Part shown: positions 6,904 to 14,766 of the stretch, in pieces
Layout of the letters: every line of letters begins with the position of its first letter
How positions within the stretch are numbered: the first letter of the stretch is position 1
Assembly: GCA_003500135.1 (NCBI GenBank)
Contig: DNTA01000332.1
Location: forward strand, 1 to 16,036
DNA from: Cytophagales bacterium
GTDB lineage: Bacteria; Bacteroidota; Bacteroidia; Cytophagales; Cyclobacteriaceae
Direction of reading: 5' to 3'
Length of the DNA: 16,036 bases
Notes under the pieces: model-generated
Databases searched by the model: none
What the model was told of the DNA's origin: nothing
The model's input: only the letters and a program-made list of their open reading frames with translations
Program-made: the position numbers and the translations under genes

Positions 6904-8283
6904 ATGGCAAACAGAGGACATTTTTCGAGTAAATTCGGATTTATTGCAGCAGCAGCCGGTAGTGCAGTAGGACTGGGAAATATTTGGAAGTTCCCTTTTG
7001 AAGTGGGCCAGGGAGGTGGCGCCCTATTCCTGATCATCTACCTGATTTTCTGTTTTGTACTTTGTTATCCCATTCTGATCACTGAAATCTCGATTGGCCG
7101 TAAGTCGGAAAAAAGCGCCGCTGTGGCATTTGACCAGCTTGGATATAAAAAGTGGACCTTCCTTGGAAAACTCGGTGTTTTGTGCGGTGTCATGATCCTT
7201 TCTTTTTACAATGTAGTGGCCGGTTGGGTATTTGGTTACTTTGTGGAGATCGTAAAGGGCAATTTTGACATAGGAAATGAATTTGGCGCCTTCACAACTA
7301 ATATCTGGCGTACGGGAATATACTCAATTGCCTTTTTGGTTTTTACAACCATTATCGTGTCGCAGGGAATTACAAAAGGTATTGAAAAAGCCAGCAAAAT
7401 ATTGATGCCCGTACTGATCGGGATTATTTTGCTCCTTGTGTTCTATGCCTTTACACTACCCAATTCCGGCGCGGGTGTAGAGTACTACCTGGTTCCTGAC
7501 TTTTCAAAGCTTTCTCTTCAGGTTGTCTACAAAGCGCTTGGTCAATCATTTTTCTCCTTATCCCTTGGACTGGGTGCACTGATCACCTACGGAAGTTACC
7601 TTGAGCGACATGAAAACATTGTATTTAGTGGAGCGCTGATCACCCTGGCTGATGTGGGAATTGCCTTTTTAGCCGGATTGATGATCTTTCCATTTGTCTT
7701 CTATCAGGGCATTGACCCGGAAGGTGGCGCTGCATTGATCTTCCAAACCATGCCCGGTATTTTTGAAAGCATGGGTAGTTTCTGGGGTATTTTTATTGGC
7801 GGCCTGTTTTTCCTTCTGCTTTCATTCGCTGCTTTGACATCTACCATTTCCCTTCTGGAGTTGCCGGTGGCATATTTTGTAGACCAGAAAAAATGGAAGC
7901 GAAAAAGGGCGGTTTGGGTTTCCGGATTGATCATATTCCTGTTGGGCGTACCTTCACTTCTTGGAAATGGCTATTCCGCATTTTTCACGGAGTTCATCAC
8001 CTATTTCGGTACCGATAGCCCTCGCGACTATATGACTTTTATCGGGGATGTATTTATCGATACCCTTCTTCCACTGGGCGGGTTTCTGACGGCCATATTT
8101 GCGATCCATGTATGGAAAAAGGGCAACCTGGTAAGTGAGCTTAGCGATGGCGCCGATAATTTTGCCGGTTCATGGCTGAATACCTATATCATTTTCAGCC
8201 TGAAATATATTGCTCCTGTTATTCTGGGCGCCATATTCATTTTCACTGTTTTAGAGAAGTTTTTTAGCATTTCGATCCTGTAA
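6904..8283 (+). CDS. Sodium-dependent transporter, NSS/SNF family
   Basis: This 459-residue integral membrane protein is a sodium-coupled symporter of the neurotransmitter:sodium symporter family (LeuT fold). It imports amino acids or similar compounds across the inner membrane. Its N-terminus contains the TM1 signature AAAAGSAVGLGNIWKFP (15-31) with the unwound GNIWKFP segment, followed by GQGGGALFLIIYL. TM6 carries the substrate-site stretch SFFSLSLGLG (215-224). I count about 11 membrane segments, and the length matches prokaryotic 11-TM members such as TnaT or MhsT. The substrate cannot be assigned from the motifs. It is preceded by a long leader and is probably monocistronic, with 185 bases before the next gene on the same strand. 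Confidence 0.93.
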   Translation: MANRGHFSSKFGFIAAAAGSAVGLGNIWKFPFEVGQGGGALFLIIYLIFCFVLCYPILITEISIGRKSEKSAAVAFDQLGYKKWTFLGKLGVLCGVMILSFYNVVAGWVFGYFVEIVKGNFDIGNEFGAFTTNIWRTGIYSIAFLVFTTIIVSQGITKGIEKASKILMPVLIGIILLLVFYAFTLPNSGAGVEYYLVPDFSKLSLQVVYKALGQSFFSLSLGLGALITYGSYLERHENIVFSGALITLADVGIAFLAGLMIFPFVFYQGIDPEGGAALIFQTMPGIFESMGSFWGIFIGGLFFLLLSFAALTSTISLLELPVAYFVDQKKWKRKRAVWVSGLIIFLLGVPSLLGNGYSAFFTEFITYFGTDSPRDYMTFIGDVFIDTLLPLGGFLTAIFAIHVWKKGNLVSELSDGADNFAGSWLNTYIIFSLKYIAPVILGAIFIFTVLEKFFSISIL

Positions 8284-8360
8284 ATCCTCTTGCAGTCGCG
8301 GGCTTTTCAGGGAAGTACAAGTTTCATTTTTGCTCGGGTTTAAGTATCTTATACCGATAT

Positions 8361-8382
8361 ATTCACTTAGTATATAGTGAAT
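8361..8382. repeat. Inverted repeat ATTCACT/AGTGAAT after the transporter gene
   Basis: Perfect 7-bp arms (8361-8367 and 8376-8382) flank an 8-base AT loop, about 80 bases past the transporter stop and 86 before the next start. The stem is AT-rich and followed by purines rather than Ts, so it is a poor terminator. It may be a regulatory dyad for the downstream secreted protein, or chance. Confidence 0.3.
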
Positions 8383-8468
8383 GAAAGGAAAAAAAAGGAA
8401 TGGCGCATAGAATATCAATGGTAACTCTGCGCTAAAATTGACGTTCAGCTAACTATACCACAGTGTAG

Positions 8469-8918
8469 ATGCACAATAAGAACAGTATTTTGGGATACAG
8501 GGAATCCATAGTTATCATTCTGATTGCCTTTTTGGGATTTCATCAAAGCTCATATGCCCAGGACTGGGAGGAAAAAGAATTGGAGTACTACAAAGCAATT
8601 GACGGCAATTTGTACATCCCGGGCGACCTTCTTTACCTGAAAACCCCTGAGTTCAATGACAAGTACCTTTATGTAACCCTGCCTTCGGGTATGCTTCCCA
8701 CGCCTGAATACACGAAAGAGCTGGCTGAGAAACTCATGGAGATTCAGGAAATCGTGTTGATGAAGGACAATGTGACACAATTGAAATACGTCACCTTTCG
8801 TGTGGAAGGCAAAAATAATCCAACTTTGTGGGTAATCATTGATGGTGCCCTTCAATTAAAAGAAGTGGAAGGCTATCTTACACCTACCACCAATAAGCGC
8901 AAGGATGACAGTTTTTAA
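8469..8918 (+). CDS. Small secreted protein of unknown function
   Basis: This 149-residue protein has an N-terminal hydrophobic stretch (about 13-24, IVIILIAFLGFH) ending in SSYAQ-DW, a probable signal peptidase I site. The mature chain of about 118 residues is acidic and soluble in appearance. It has a segment DGNLYIPGDLLYLKTPEF, a central helix (TKELAEKLMEIQEIVLM) and a C-terminal part with LKYVTFRVEG and LWVIIDGALQL that looks like beta strands. I do not recognise the family and see no catalytic motif. It follows the transporter on the same strand but is separated by 185 bases, so co-transcription is uncertain. It converges tightly (5 bases) with the lipoprotein gene on the minus strand. 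Confidence 0.75.
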   Translation: MHNKNSILGYRESIVIILIAFLGFHQSSYAQDWEEKELEYYKAIDGNLYIPGDLLYLKTPEFNDKYLYVTLPSGMLPTPEYTKELAEKLMEIQEIVLMKDNVTQLKYVTFRVEGKNNPTLWVIIDGALQLKEVEGYLTPTTNKRKDDSF

Positions 8919-8923
8919 ACCTG

Positions 8924-9496
8924 TTATTTGGTCTCGCTTTCCTTATCAATAAGTTCTTTTTTGATCATTTCCAATTGATTGTAGGTGCGCTCAACAGTTC
9001 CAGTCTGATTTTTTATAAATTTTAAAATGGCGTCGTCACTTCCTTCTTCGGTATATCGATTGAGGCGCATTAACAGACTATCATTGACTGATGTTACGTT
9101 TTCAATGAAAAACTGATCATACTTCACTGCATCATCGGTATCAAAAGCCATCTGATAGGCTTCCTTGTATTCCGGTCGGGTTTGGTCGGGTAGTTTTACA
9201 TTTTTTTTAAGGGCCAGTACATTGAGTTTGAACTGAAAGTCGCTGTAGTCTTTCTTCAATTCCTCGGCCAGGTCGTAAACTTTTTTGCTGTATGCCATTT
9301 GCTTATCTAATGTGAGCACGGACATTTGCTCGATAAATTGCGCATCGCTCTTAAGATTTACTAGAAACAAGGCATCATCCTGAAGGTTGCCATATTTGTT
9401 GTCTGTGTTATGAATAACAGCTCCCTGATATGAAGTGGTTGTACGGCAGGCCAACAAAAAAACCAAAATGCCGATTGAAAATATTTTGCTACACAT
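8924..9496 (-). CDS. Putative lipoprotein of unknown function
   Basis: This 190-residue protein has a clear lipoprotein signal: MCSKIFSIGILVFLLAC, with lipobox L-L-A-C and the lipidated cysteine at C17. The mature part is charged and predicted mostly helical (for example KQMAYSKKVYDLAEELKKDY and YNQLEMIKKELIDKE), without membrane segments or known motifs. It is probably anchored to the outer or inner membrane facing the periplasm. A short ORF ends 24 bases upstream on the same strand and may be co-transcribed. A TAAATTTG sequence (complement of 9504-9511) matches the -7 consensus but lies only 8 bases before the ATG and has no -33 partner, so I do not call it a promoter. Confidence 0.75.
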   Translation of the reverse strand: MCSKIFSIGILVFLLACRTTTSYQGAVIHNTDNKYGNLQDDALFLVNLKSDAQFIEQMSVLTLDKQMAYSKKVYDLAEELKKDYSDFQFKLNVLALKKNVKLPDQTRPEYKEAYQMAFDTDDAVKYDQFFIENVTSVNDSLLMRLNRYTEEGSDDAILKFIKNQTGTVERTYNQLEMIKKELIDKESETK

Positions 9497-9520
9497 ATAA
9501 ATGCAAATTTAAAAATTTAA

Positions 9521-9739
9521 TTAAAAAAAAGAATCCACAGTTGCTTTAAATACGATATATTGATAGAATAGCTCATTCCGGATTTCACGCTTATTGGTTT
9601 TGTTGAGGTTTATCCAATTTTTGGTTACAAAATCGAAATAAGTAGTCATTAAAGGATCGCGATCATTTAGGGCCACATTTTTGAGTGCCTGTCCAATTGG
9701 TATTTGCAACATTTTCACCTTGCCCTGATATGGGCACAT
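9521..9739 (-). CDS. Possible small protein of 63-72 residues, unknown
   Basis: The frame encodes 72 residues from the ATG at 9739, or 63 from an internal ATG at 9712 (MLQIPIGQALK). Codon use looks like that of coding DNA in neighbouring genes, and the chain has a mixed, protein-like composition (YFDFVTKNWINLNKTNKREI, ending FKATVDSFF). No signal peptide or membrane segment is visible and I do not recognise it. It lies 24 bases upstream of the lipoprotein gene on the same strand and could be its operon partner. It may instead be a remnant of a larger gene or a chance ORF. Confidence 0.4.
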   Translation of the reverse strand: MCPYQGKVKMLQIPIGQALKNVALNDRDPLMTTYFDFVTKNWINLNKTNKREIRNELFYQYIVFKATVDSFF

Positions 9740-9814
9740 CGGGAAACCCGGTCTTTAAAGAATAATTATCTTTTAAATATAACCCGGAAAACCCATGGCA
9801 TTTTCCGCCGCCAG

Positions 9815-9835
9815 GTCCGATGATAAATGTCGGAC
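9815..9835. repeat. Hairpin GTCCGA/TCGGAC
   Basis: Perfect 6-bp GC-rich arms (9815-9820 and 9830-9835) enclose a 9-base loop, with a possible extra G-T pair outside. No T-run follows on either strand, so it is not a standard intrinsic terminator. It lies about 76 bases upstream of the small ORF start and could be a leader structure or an operator. Confidence 0.35.
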
Positions 9836-9995
9836 TGTGATTGAAACAAGATCAGATGACGATTTTCAAAATTACTGATTATTAACCAGTTACAATTTTA
9901 ATTGCGGTTAAATGCATAACAAATACTAGCCCAAATTTGAGCAACGGGAGTTTTGAAAATGTCAGGGTTAAACTTGGCATAAATTGTTGAATATC

Positions 9996-10012
9996 AATTA
10001 TTATCAATAATT
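9996..10012. repeat. Hairpin AATTATT/AATAATT
   Basis: Perfect 7-bp AT-only arms surround a 3-base loop (ATC). It is 8 bases from the next, larger hairpin, so the two may act together. Confidence 0.35.
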
Positions 10013-10019
10013 TATCGTC

Positions 10020-10046
10020 ATTATTCATAGCAATGTCATGAATAAT
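10020..10046. repeat. Hairpin ATTATTCAT/ATGAATAAT
   Basis: Perfect 9-bp arms (10020-10028 and 10038-10046) enclose a 9-base loop. This is the longest simple inverted repeat outside the lacI region. It lies about 150 bases past the stop of the HHH-repeat gene. Being AT-rich and without a T-tail on either side, it may be a protein-binding dyad or an mRNA 3' structure. Confidence 0.4.
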
Positions 10047-10197
10047 CCGGGTTAATCTGATTGGAATATATTAACAACCTACAGATCTTCCGTAACGGTC
10101 AGTTTAAGGCCAATAAACACTTATAAAAAAATGAAATAATATTAAAGGCATTTTGTAGGATTATCCCAGGTAAAAAATATTTCCAACGATGCAAATT

Positions 10198-11454
10198 TTA
10201 AGATTTGGCCTCCATAATTTTTTTTGCCTGTCCTATCCAATCGTCGCGTTGAATCCTTCCCGGGAAGAACTCAATAATCTCCGATATGGTTTCAATGTCG
10301 ACCGGGGTAAATTTGCTTATCTGCCCGAAGGTATAAATACCCAGAAAATTCAACTTCTCCTGGATATATGGCCCTATGCCTTTAATTTGCTGAAGATCCT
10401 GGGCATCTTCAGGATGAGCAATTCCAATAAGCGAATAATCGATTTTATGTTTCTTTTTTTTCATCCTTTCAAATAGTGCAGTTCGTTTTCCTCCACTATA
10501 TACCAATTCCTGGGCCTGAGGTACCCATTCATCCCGATTTATTCTTCCGGGAAAGAATTCAATGGCTTCCGATACTGATTTTTCGTCTTCCTTATTAAAG
10601 TTGGCAATTTGCTTATAGGTATAAATATCCAAAGCATTGAGTTTTTTCTGTATCCAACCGCCGATTCCGCTGATCACTGTCAAATCATCGGCTTCATCCT
10701 TTTGGGCCACACCTATGCGATCATAGTTGATGTTATTTTTGCGTTTTCTGATGTTGTCTAGTAATTGAGACTTTTTTTGCCCACTATACAACAATTCTTT
10801 GGCCTGCGCGACCCACTCATCCCTTTCAATCCTTCCTGGAAAATACTCAATGGCTTTATTAACCTCTTTAATATCTTTTTTGCTAAACTTGCTTATTTGT
10901 TTAAAAGTAAAAATATCAAGTGCGTTCAATTTTTGCTCTATAAACGAACCTATGCCACTTATCATTTTAAGGTCATCCTTTTCGTGTTTCGCTGCTTTGC
11001 CGAAACTTGTGTAATCGATTTCCTTTTTTCGCTCTGAAATTCTTTTTAGAATGGCCTCTTTTTCTTTTAAAGTATCCTCTTTTTGATGCAATTCCGCGGC
11101 TATTTTACTTGTTTCAATGGTCGCCTTATCATACTTCGACCTCAAATCTTCCAGCGCCTTTTGCAGATCATTTGCTTTTATTTCCAATTGATTTTTTTCA
11201 TTTCCCAAGGCATCAATCGTCTTTTCCTTTTCTGCTATTTGAGCATTTAAATTATCTACTGTCTTTTTCAATTCCCCTGAATTTTTCTTGCTTTCTTCCA
11301 ATTCGGCTTTTAACGCCCCGAGCCTTTTATTAAATACCGTTCTGCAGTAAAGATAGGTGGTGATAACGCCAATGATTGCCGCTCCTAAAAGCATAATGAT
11401 GATTTCAAAAGCAGCGCCTGAAATAGATTGTGTTTGCAATATTATTGAATTCAT
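10198..11454 (-). CDS. Membrane-anchored coiled-coil protein with three helix-hairpin-helix-like repeats
   Basis: This 418-residue protein has three parts. Residues 15-36 form a membrane segment. Residues about 43-142 are a long charged helix rich in K, E, L and A, with coiled-coil character. Residues 146-418 are three copies of one module starting at I146, I242 and I338, an exact period of 96 residues (the last copy stops at 81). Each copy has [DQ]DLxxIxGIGxxIxxKLNxLxIxT, with the GIG hairpin typical of H3TH/HhH domains, then xQIxxF and finally IE[FY]FPGRIxRD[ED]W. The module resembles the domain annotated 'predicted flap endonuclease-1-like 5' DNA nuclease', which has no nuclease residues and no proven activity. 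It starts 19 bases after the OmpA gene, so they likely form an operon. The role is unknown; DNA binding and protein binding are both open. Confidence 0.85.
   Translation of the reverse strand: MNSIILQTQSISGAAFEIIIMLLGAAIIGVITTYLYCRTVFNKRLGALKAELEESKKNSGELKKTVDNLNAQIAEKEKTIDALGNEKNQLEIKANDLQKALEDLRSKYDKATIETSKIAAELHQKEDTLKEKEAILKRISERKKEIDYTSFGKAAKHEKDDLKMISGIGSFIEQKLNALDIFTFKQISKFSKKDIKEVNKAIEYFPGRIERDEWVAQAKELLYSGQKKSQLLDNIRKRKNNINYDRIGVAQKDEADDLTVISGIGGWIQKKLNALDIYTYKQIANFNKEDEKSVSEAIEFFPGRINRDEWVPQAQELVYSGGKRTALFERMKKKKHKIDYSLIGIAHPEDAQDLQQIKGIGPYIQEKLNFLGIYTFGQISKFTPVDIETISEIIEFFPGRIQRDDWIGQAKKIMEAKS
10201..11019 (-). repeat. Three tandem 96-codon modules within the HHH gene
   Basis: The modules map to 11019-10732, 10731-10444 and 10443-10201. 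Spacing between equivalent residues is exactly 288 bases with no indels. Landmarks recur in each: I[DN]Y near the start, DL-x-x-I-x-GIG in the middle, and FPGRI-x-RD-x-W near the end. Protein similarity is high while the DNA has diverged, which points to an old duplication kept under selection rather than a recent expansion. Confidence 0.85.
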
Positions 11455-11473
11455 GTGTATAGGATTTAAATAG

Positions 11474-12001
11474 TTAATTTGTTATTGATATTTCGGTTCT
11501 TCGATTTTTTGCCCTGCCAACGCTCGTGTCGTTTTCAGAAACAGGGGAAGATTCTCCTCGCGAGAAACATAAGATCCTTTCCTCGTCCAGGCCGTTATTT
11601 ACCATGTAGTTCTTGGTAAATGAAGCGCGCTTGAGCCCCAGTTCATTATTATAGGTAGCAGGTCCAATGTAGTCTGTATATCCTACGACAGACACATTTA
11701 ACGTTTCCTCCTGAATTAAATAGGTATTTAAATCCTGAATGTACGCTGTAAACTGTTCATCTTCAATAAACTGAATTTGGTCAAAATTGTGATAAACTGT
11801 GAACGTACCTGGTGATTCCAGCTTATAAACTGGTTCCGCTTCCGGTTCCTGCGGCTGTTGTTCAGTGGGAATGTTGGCAATTGTCACTGCCTGTTCAATA
11901 TTTCCGTCAGCACAAATGCCCTTAATTTGACAAACATAATAATAGGTAGAAACGGCAGACCAGACAACAAAAATTGCCGATCCGAAAATGATAGTTTTCA
12001 T
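11474..12001 (-). CDS. OmpA-family protein with N-terminal membrane anchor
   Basis: This 175-residue protein begins with a hydrophobic segment (about 3-22) followed by YYYVCQIKGIC (C24 and C30). It is probably held in the inner membrane or processed as a signal sequence. A Pro/Glu/Gln-rich linker (about 45-60) leads to a C-terminal OmpA domain (about 68-174). The domain shows GYTDYIG with D110, LGLKRA with R125 (the pair that normally contacts diaminopimelate in peptidoglycan), and the closing NRRTEI (167-172). It should bind the cell wall non-covalently from the periplasm. It is followed after 19 bases by the HHH-repeat gene. The small size, without a beta-barrel, resembles stator-like or linker OmpA proteins rather than porins. 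Confidence 0.88.
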   Translation of the reverse strand: MKTIIFGSAIFVVWSAVSTYYYVCQIKGICADGNIEQAVTIANIPTEQQPQEPEAEPVYKLESPGTFTVYHNFDQIQFIEDEQFTAYIQDLNTYLIQEETLNVSVVGYTDYIGPATYNNELGLKRASFTKNYMVNNGLDEERILCFSRGESSPVSENDTSVGRAKNRRTEISITN

Positions 12002-12013
12002 ATGATATATGGT

Positions 12014-12268
12014 TTAATTGATCTTAAAATTCAACCCATTGAATCCTTCTAATAATAAAACCATCCTGTATAAATAACCCGTAATTGTAAAACTGCCAAA
12101 ATATACCCCAGGACAGATGCTTTGTGCCATTCCAATCAGAATTGCTAGCTCTACCGACCTATTGCCAAAACCTCTATCAGATGATCCTTGATTTTTCCGG
12201 GTTGGGGTATCAAATGAAATAACAGCACAGCTAATTATTGTAAAACTGGATAATTGTGTTATTTTCAT
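12014..12268 (-). CDS. Doubtful 84-residue ORF upstream of the OmpA gene
   Basis: The frame has a signal-peptide-like start (MKITQLSSFTIISCAVISF) and a second hydrophobic part (VELAILIGMAQSICPGVYF and beyond). It ends 12 bases before the OmpA start codon, consistent with an operon. I recognise no family, and codon use is less convincing than in the neighbours. It could be a small membrane protein, the decayed end of a gene, or simply leader sequence of the OmpA transcript. Confidence 0.3.
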   Translation of the reverse strand: MKITQLSSFTIISCAVISFDTPTRKNQGSSDRGFGNRSVELAILIGMAQSICPGVYFGSFTITGYLYRMVLLLEGFNGLNFKIN

Positions 12269-12654
12269 ACTTACAATCTATAAGGCATCTTGCTTTAACC
12301 AAAATAGAAAACAATATAATATTTCGTTATTGTTGATAAAACAAGAATTTAATAAATTTTATTTATGCAACTGCCATTAAGAAAAAATATGGATTGTAAG
12401 ACAAACGAGTTGTAGCACATATTTGGCACGCGTATACTTGCCTACTGTTCGTTCAGGCCGCTTGCGAAGAAATACCGGGCACACTTCCACCATTTGTTTT
12501 TCATTCGAAATATGAAATGCAACACTTTGCCAATCATCTTAAATAACAACTTAAAAAGATCATAAATCAATCAAAATAGTATCAAATCTTCTTTTTCCTT
12601 CCTTCCACAAATTGAACTTGATTTAAGTTATGGTCAGTAATTTTAATTTAACAT
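12269..12654. other. 386-bp gene-free stretch between the OmpA/HHH locus and uxuA
   Basis: It must contain the promoter of the OmpA/HHH operon and the 3' end of the uxu transcript, both on the minus strand. I find no exact TAnnTTTG box and no GC-rich hairpin with a T-run. A more GC-rich island at about 12420-12490 stands out from the AT-rich surroundings; its only open frame is a minus-strand peptide of under 40 codons, too short to call. Confidence 0.5.
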
Positions 12655-13836
12655 TTACATCCCTTTTTCGATGCCCAGTTCAAGACCACGCAGCTCGGCG
12701 AGTCCCCTTAACCTGCCTATTGCCGAATAGCCGGGATTGGTCGGTTTCCTGAGATCATCCAGCATCTGATGGCCATGGTCCGGCCGCATAGGCATTCTCG
12801 AATACACTCTTCCGGTTTTCCTTTGTTCTTTTTGTGCAAGAAGTAATGCCCTCATTACGGCATACATGTCCACATCGCCGGTTAAATGATCCGCTTCATA
12901 AAAGTTTCCCCGGTCATCTCTGGTTGTACTTCTCAAATGCACAAAATTGATCCGGTGCCCCAGTCTTTCAACCATTCCCGGCAGATCATTATCGGCGCGC
13001 ACGCCATAAGAGCCGGTGCAGAAACAAAGCCCGTTGTGGTCACTTTCAACGGTTTCTATGAGTTGCCGGGCATCGGCTTCCGTGCTTACTACCCTGGGCA
13101 GGCCCAAAATTGGATACGGTGGATCATCGGGGTGGATGGCCATGAATACTCCTGATCCCTCCGCCTCAGGTATAATCTGTTTCAGGAATTCATAAAGATT
13201 CGCTCGAAGCTCGGCATCCCCTATTTCGTCGTATTCCCTGAGTGCCGATCTGAATTGTTCTAATGTGTAACCTTCCTCTGCGCCCGGCAGCCCCGCTATA
13301 ATATTATTGATCAGATCATTGCGTTTGGTATCAGTCATTTTATCAAATACCTGTTTTGCCAATTTTATTTCGCCAGAGGAATAATCACCTTCAGCGCCCT
13401 GCCTTTCCAATAAAAATAATTCGAAAGCAGCAAATTCCAATCGATCAAAACGCAATGCTTTTGAGCCATCAGGCATTTCATAGGCCAGATCGGTACGCGT
13501 CCAGTCCAGTATGGGCATGAAGTTATAGCATACGGTATCAATCCCGCACTTTCCCAGATTGCGCAAGGTTGTTTTATAATTTTCAATGTATTTCAGGTAG
13601 TCCCCGGTCCTTTTTTTAATATCCTCATGCACGTGAACGCTTTCCACCACCGACCATGTCAGGCCTGCGGATTGAATCATTTGCTTTCTCTTTTTGATCT
13701 CATCAATCGGCCATACTTCGCCATTGGGAATATGATGAGGCGCCGTTACCACACCTTTTGCACCGGCCTGTTTGACGTCAGAAAGACTTACCGGATCTTT
13801 TGGGCCGTACCATCGCCAGGTTTGTTCCAAACTCAT
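12655..13836 (-). CDS. uxuA: Mannonate dehydratase
   Basis: This 393-residue protein matches the usual family length. It dehydrates D-mannonate to 2-keto-3-deoxy-D-gluconate, a cytoplasmic step of glucuronate catabolism. Hallmarks run the whole length: WRWYGP (7-12), the [10 protein letters not shown] region, [25 protein letters not shown] with metal-binding His, [30 protein letters not shown], and the C-terminal [18 protein letters not shown]. No expected residue appears missing. It begins 14 bases after the stop of the SDR gene and is its operon partner. The stop is followed by AT-rich DNA without an obvious terminator. Control by the adjacent LacI-type regulator is likely. Confidence 0.96.
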   Translation of the reverse strand: MSLEQTWRWYGPKDPVSLSDVKQAGAKGVVTAPHHIPNGEVWPIDEIKKRKQMIQSAGLTWSVVESVHVHEDIKKRTGDYLKYIENYKTTLRNLGKCGIDTVCYNFMPILDWTRTDLAYEMPDGSKALRFDRLEFAAFELFLLERQGAEGDYSSGEIKLAKQVFDKMTDTKRNDLINNIIAGLPGAEEGYTLEQFRSALREYDEIGDAELRANLYEFLKQIIPEAEGSGVFMAIHPDDPPYPILGLPRVVSTEADARQLIETVESDHNGLCFCTGSYGVRADNDLPGMVERLGHRINFVHLRSTTRDDRGNFYEADHLTGDVDMYAVMRALLLAQKEQRKTGRVYSRMPMRPDHGHQMLDDLRKPTNPGYSAIGRLRGLAELRGLELGIEKGM

Positions 13837-13850
13837 ATTTGTATCTTTTT

Positions 13851-14720
13851 TTAAACTCCGCTAAACGCACTAAATCCACCGTCAATCGGTACAACCACTC
13901 CTGTGACAAATTTTGATCCTTCTCCGCATAACCAGAACAGTGTACCAATCAGGTCTTCGGGCTCGCCGAACCGGCCCATAGGCGTATGACCAATAATCGT
14001 ATGGCCTCTATCTGTCAACGAACCGTCATCCTCGGTGAGTAAAGTCCTGTTTTGTTCTGTTAAAAAAAAGCCCGGCGCCATGGCATTGACCCTGATCCCG
14101 CTTTTTGCGAAGTGTACCGCCAGCCATTGTGTAAAATTGCTAACAGCTGCTTTAGCCCCGCTATATGCCGGGATTTTGGTCAAAGGCCGGAAAGCGTTCA
14201 TTGAAGAAATGTTGATGATTGAACAGCCTTCCCGTCCGATCATATCGCGCGCAAACTCCTGTGTGGGCAATAATGTACCTATAAAATTCAGGTTAAAGAC
14301 AAATTGTATACCTTCCGGATCGAGGTCAAAAAAAGTGGTGACGGCATCTTTTGCTTCCAGATCAGCAATGTTGAATTCGGTTTTCGAGGTTGTCCCCTTC
14401 GGATGGTTCCCGCCTGCCCCGTTGATCAGGATGTGGCACGGGCCAAATGCTTTTGACACTTCGGAATGTGCTTTATTGAGGCTTTTTAAATCAAGCACAT
14501 TGCCTTCCACTGCCAGGGCTTCTCCTCCCCTGTCTCTTATCTGGTCCACAACTTGCTGGGCAACTTCCGGTTTTAAATCCAATATCGCCACCCTTGCTCC
14601 GGAGCCGGCCATTGCTTCGGCCATCGTGCTACAAAGCACTCCTCCACCGCCGGTGATTACCACAGTCTTGCCTTTAAACTGTTGTGGATTAGTGGGATTT
14701 TTATGTATTTCGTGTGTCAT
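13851..14720 (-). CDS. SDR-family oxidoreductase, probable D-mannonate/fructuronate oxidoreductase (UxuB role)
   Basis: This 289-residue classical short-chain dehydrogenase has the NAD(P)-binding [14 protein letters not shown] (23-36), D48-L-K after the second strand, NGAGG (100-104), the catalytic serine in INISSMN (170-175), and YSGAK (186-190) giving Y186 and K190. It ends with [14 protein letters not shown] and [11 protein letters not shown]. Its place directly before uxuA suggests that it interconverts D-fructuronate and D-mannonate, doing the job of E. coli UxuB with an unrelated fold; the substrate is inferred from context. The ATG follows an A-rich stretch (GAAAAATCA). It diverges from the lacI-type gene, with a palindromic candidate operator about 62 bases upstream. 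Confidence 0.88.
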   Translation of the reverse strand: MTHEIHKNPTNPQQFKGKTVVITGGGGVLCSTMAEAMAGSGARVAILDLKPEVAQQVVDQIRDRGGEALAVEGNVLDLKSLNKAHSEVSKAFGPCHILINGAGGNHPKGTTSKTEFNIADLEAKDAVTTFFDLDPEGIQFVFNLNFIGTLLPTQEFARDMIGREGCSIINISSMNAFRPLTKIPAYSGAKAAVSNFTQWLAVHFAKSGIRVNAMAPGFFLTEQNRTLLTEDDGSLTDRGHTIIGHTPMGRFGEPEDLIGTLFWLCGEGSKFVTGVVVPIDGGFSAFSGV

Positions 14721-14766
14721 TGATTTTTCGACTGAGCATATGCAGTAACTATTTTAAACTGATATT

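Larger units (their letters stand above)
9740..10197. other. 458-bp gene-free stretch with several inverted repeats
   Basis: No ORF of convincing length or composition is present. The stretch is AT-rich, lies downstream of the HHH-repeat gene and upstream of the small minus-strand ORF, and contains three separate inverted repeats (9815-9835, 9996-10012, 10020-10046). It could hold a small RNA, terminators or a promoter region; nothing in it identifies which. Confidence 0.5.

Noticed and set aside
9504..9511. TAAATTTG -7 box for the lipoprotein gene
   Set aside because: It is only 8 bases before the ATG, has no -33 partner and lies in a homopolymer-like AT tract where chance matches are common.
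10201..11019. CRISPR array or recent tandem DNA duplication
   Set aside because: The 288-bp period is in-frame coding repeat with diverged DNA; there are no short direct repeats with spacers.
10765..11333. Plus-strand ORFs of 71-108 codons rich in F, L and P
   Set aside because: They are reverse translations of the Lys/Glu-rich coiled coil and repeats on the minus strand; the hydrophobic look is an artefact.
10198..11454. Active flap endonuclease or other nuclease
   Set aside because: The HHH-like modules resemble the hairpin region only; no acidic catalytic cluster of a FEN nuclease domain is visible.
12420..12490. Remnant gene in the GC-richer island, minus strand
   Set aside because: The only frame is under 40 codons with no recognised motif, so a pseudogene cannot be supported.
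14035..14748. 237-codon plus-strand ORF opposite the SDR gene
   Set aside because: Although long, it is antisense to a fully conserved SDR protein including its catalytic residues. Its own sequence has no recognisable domain.
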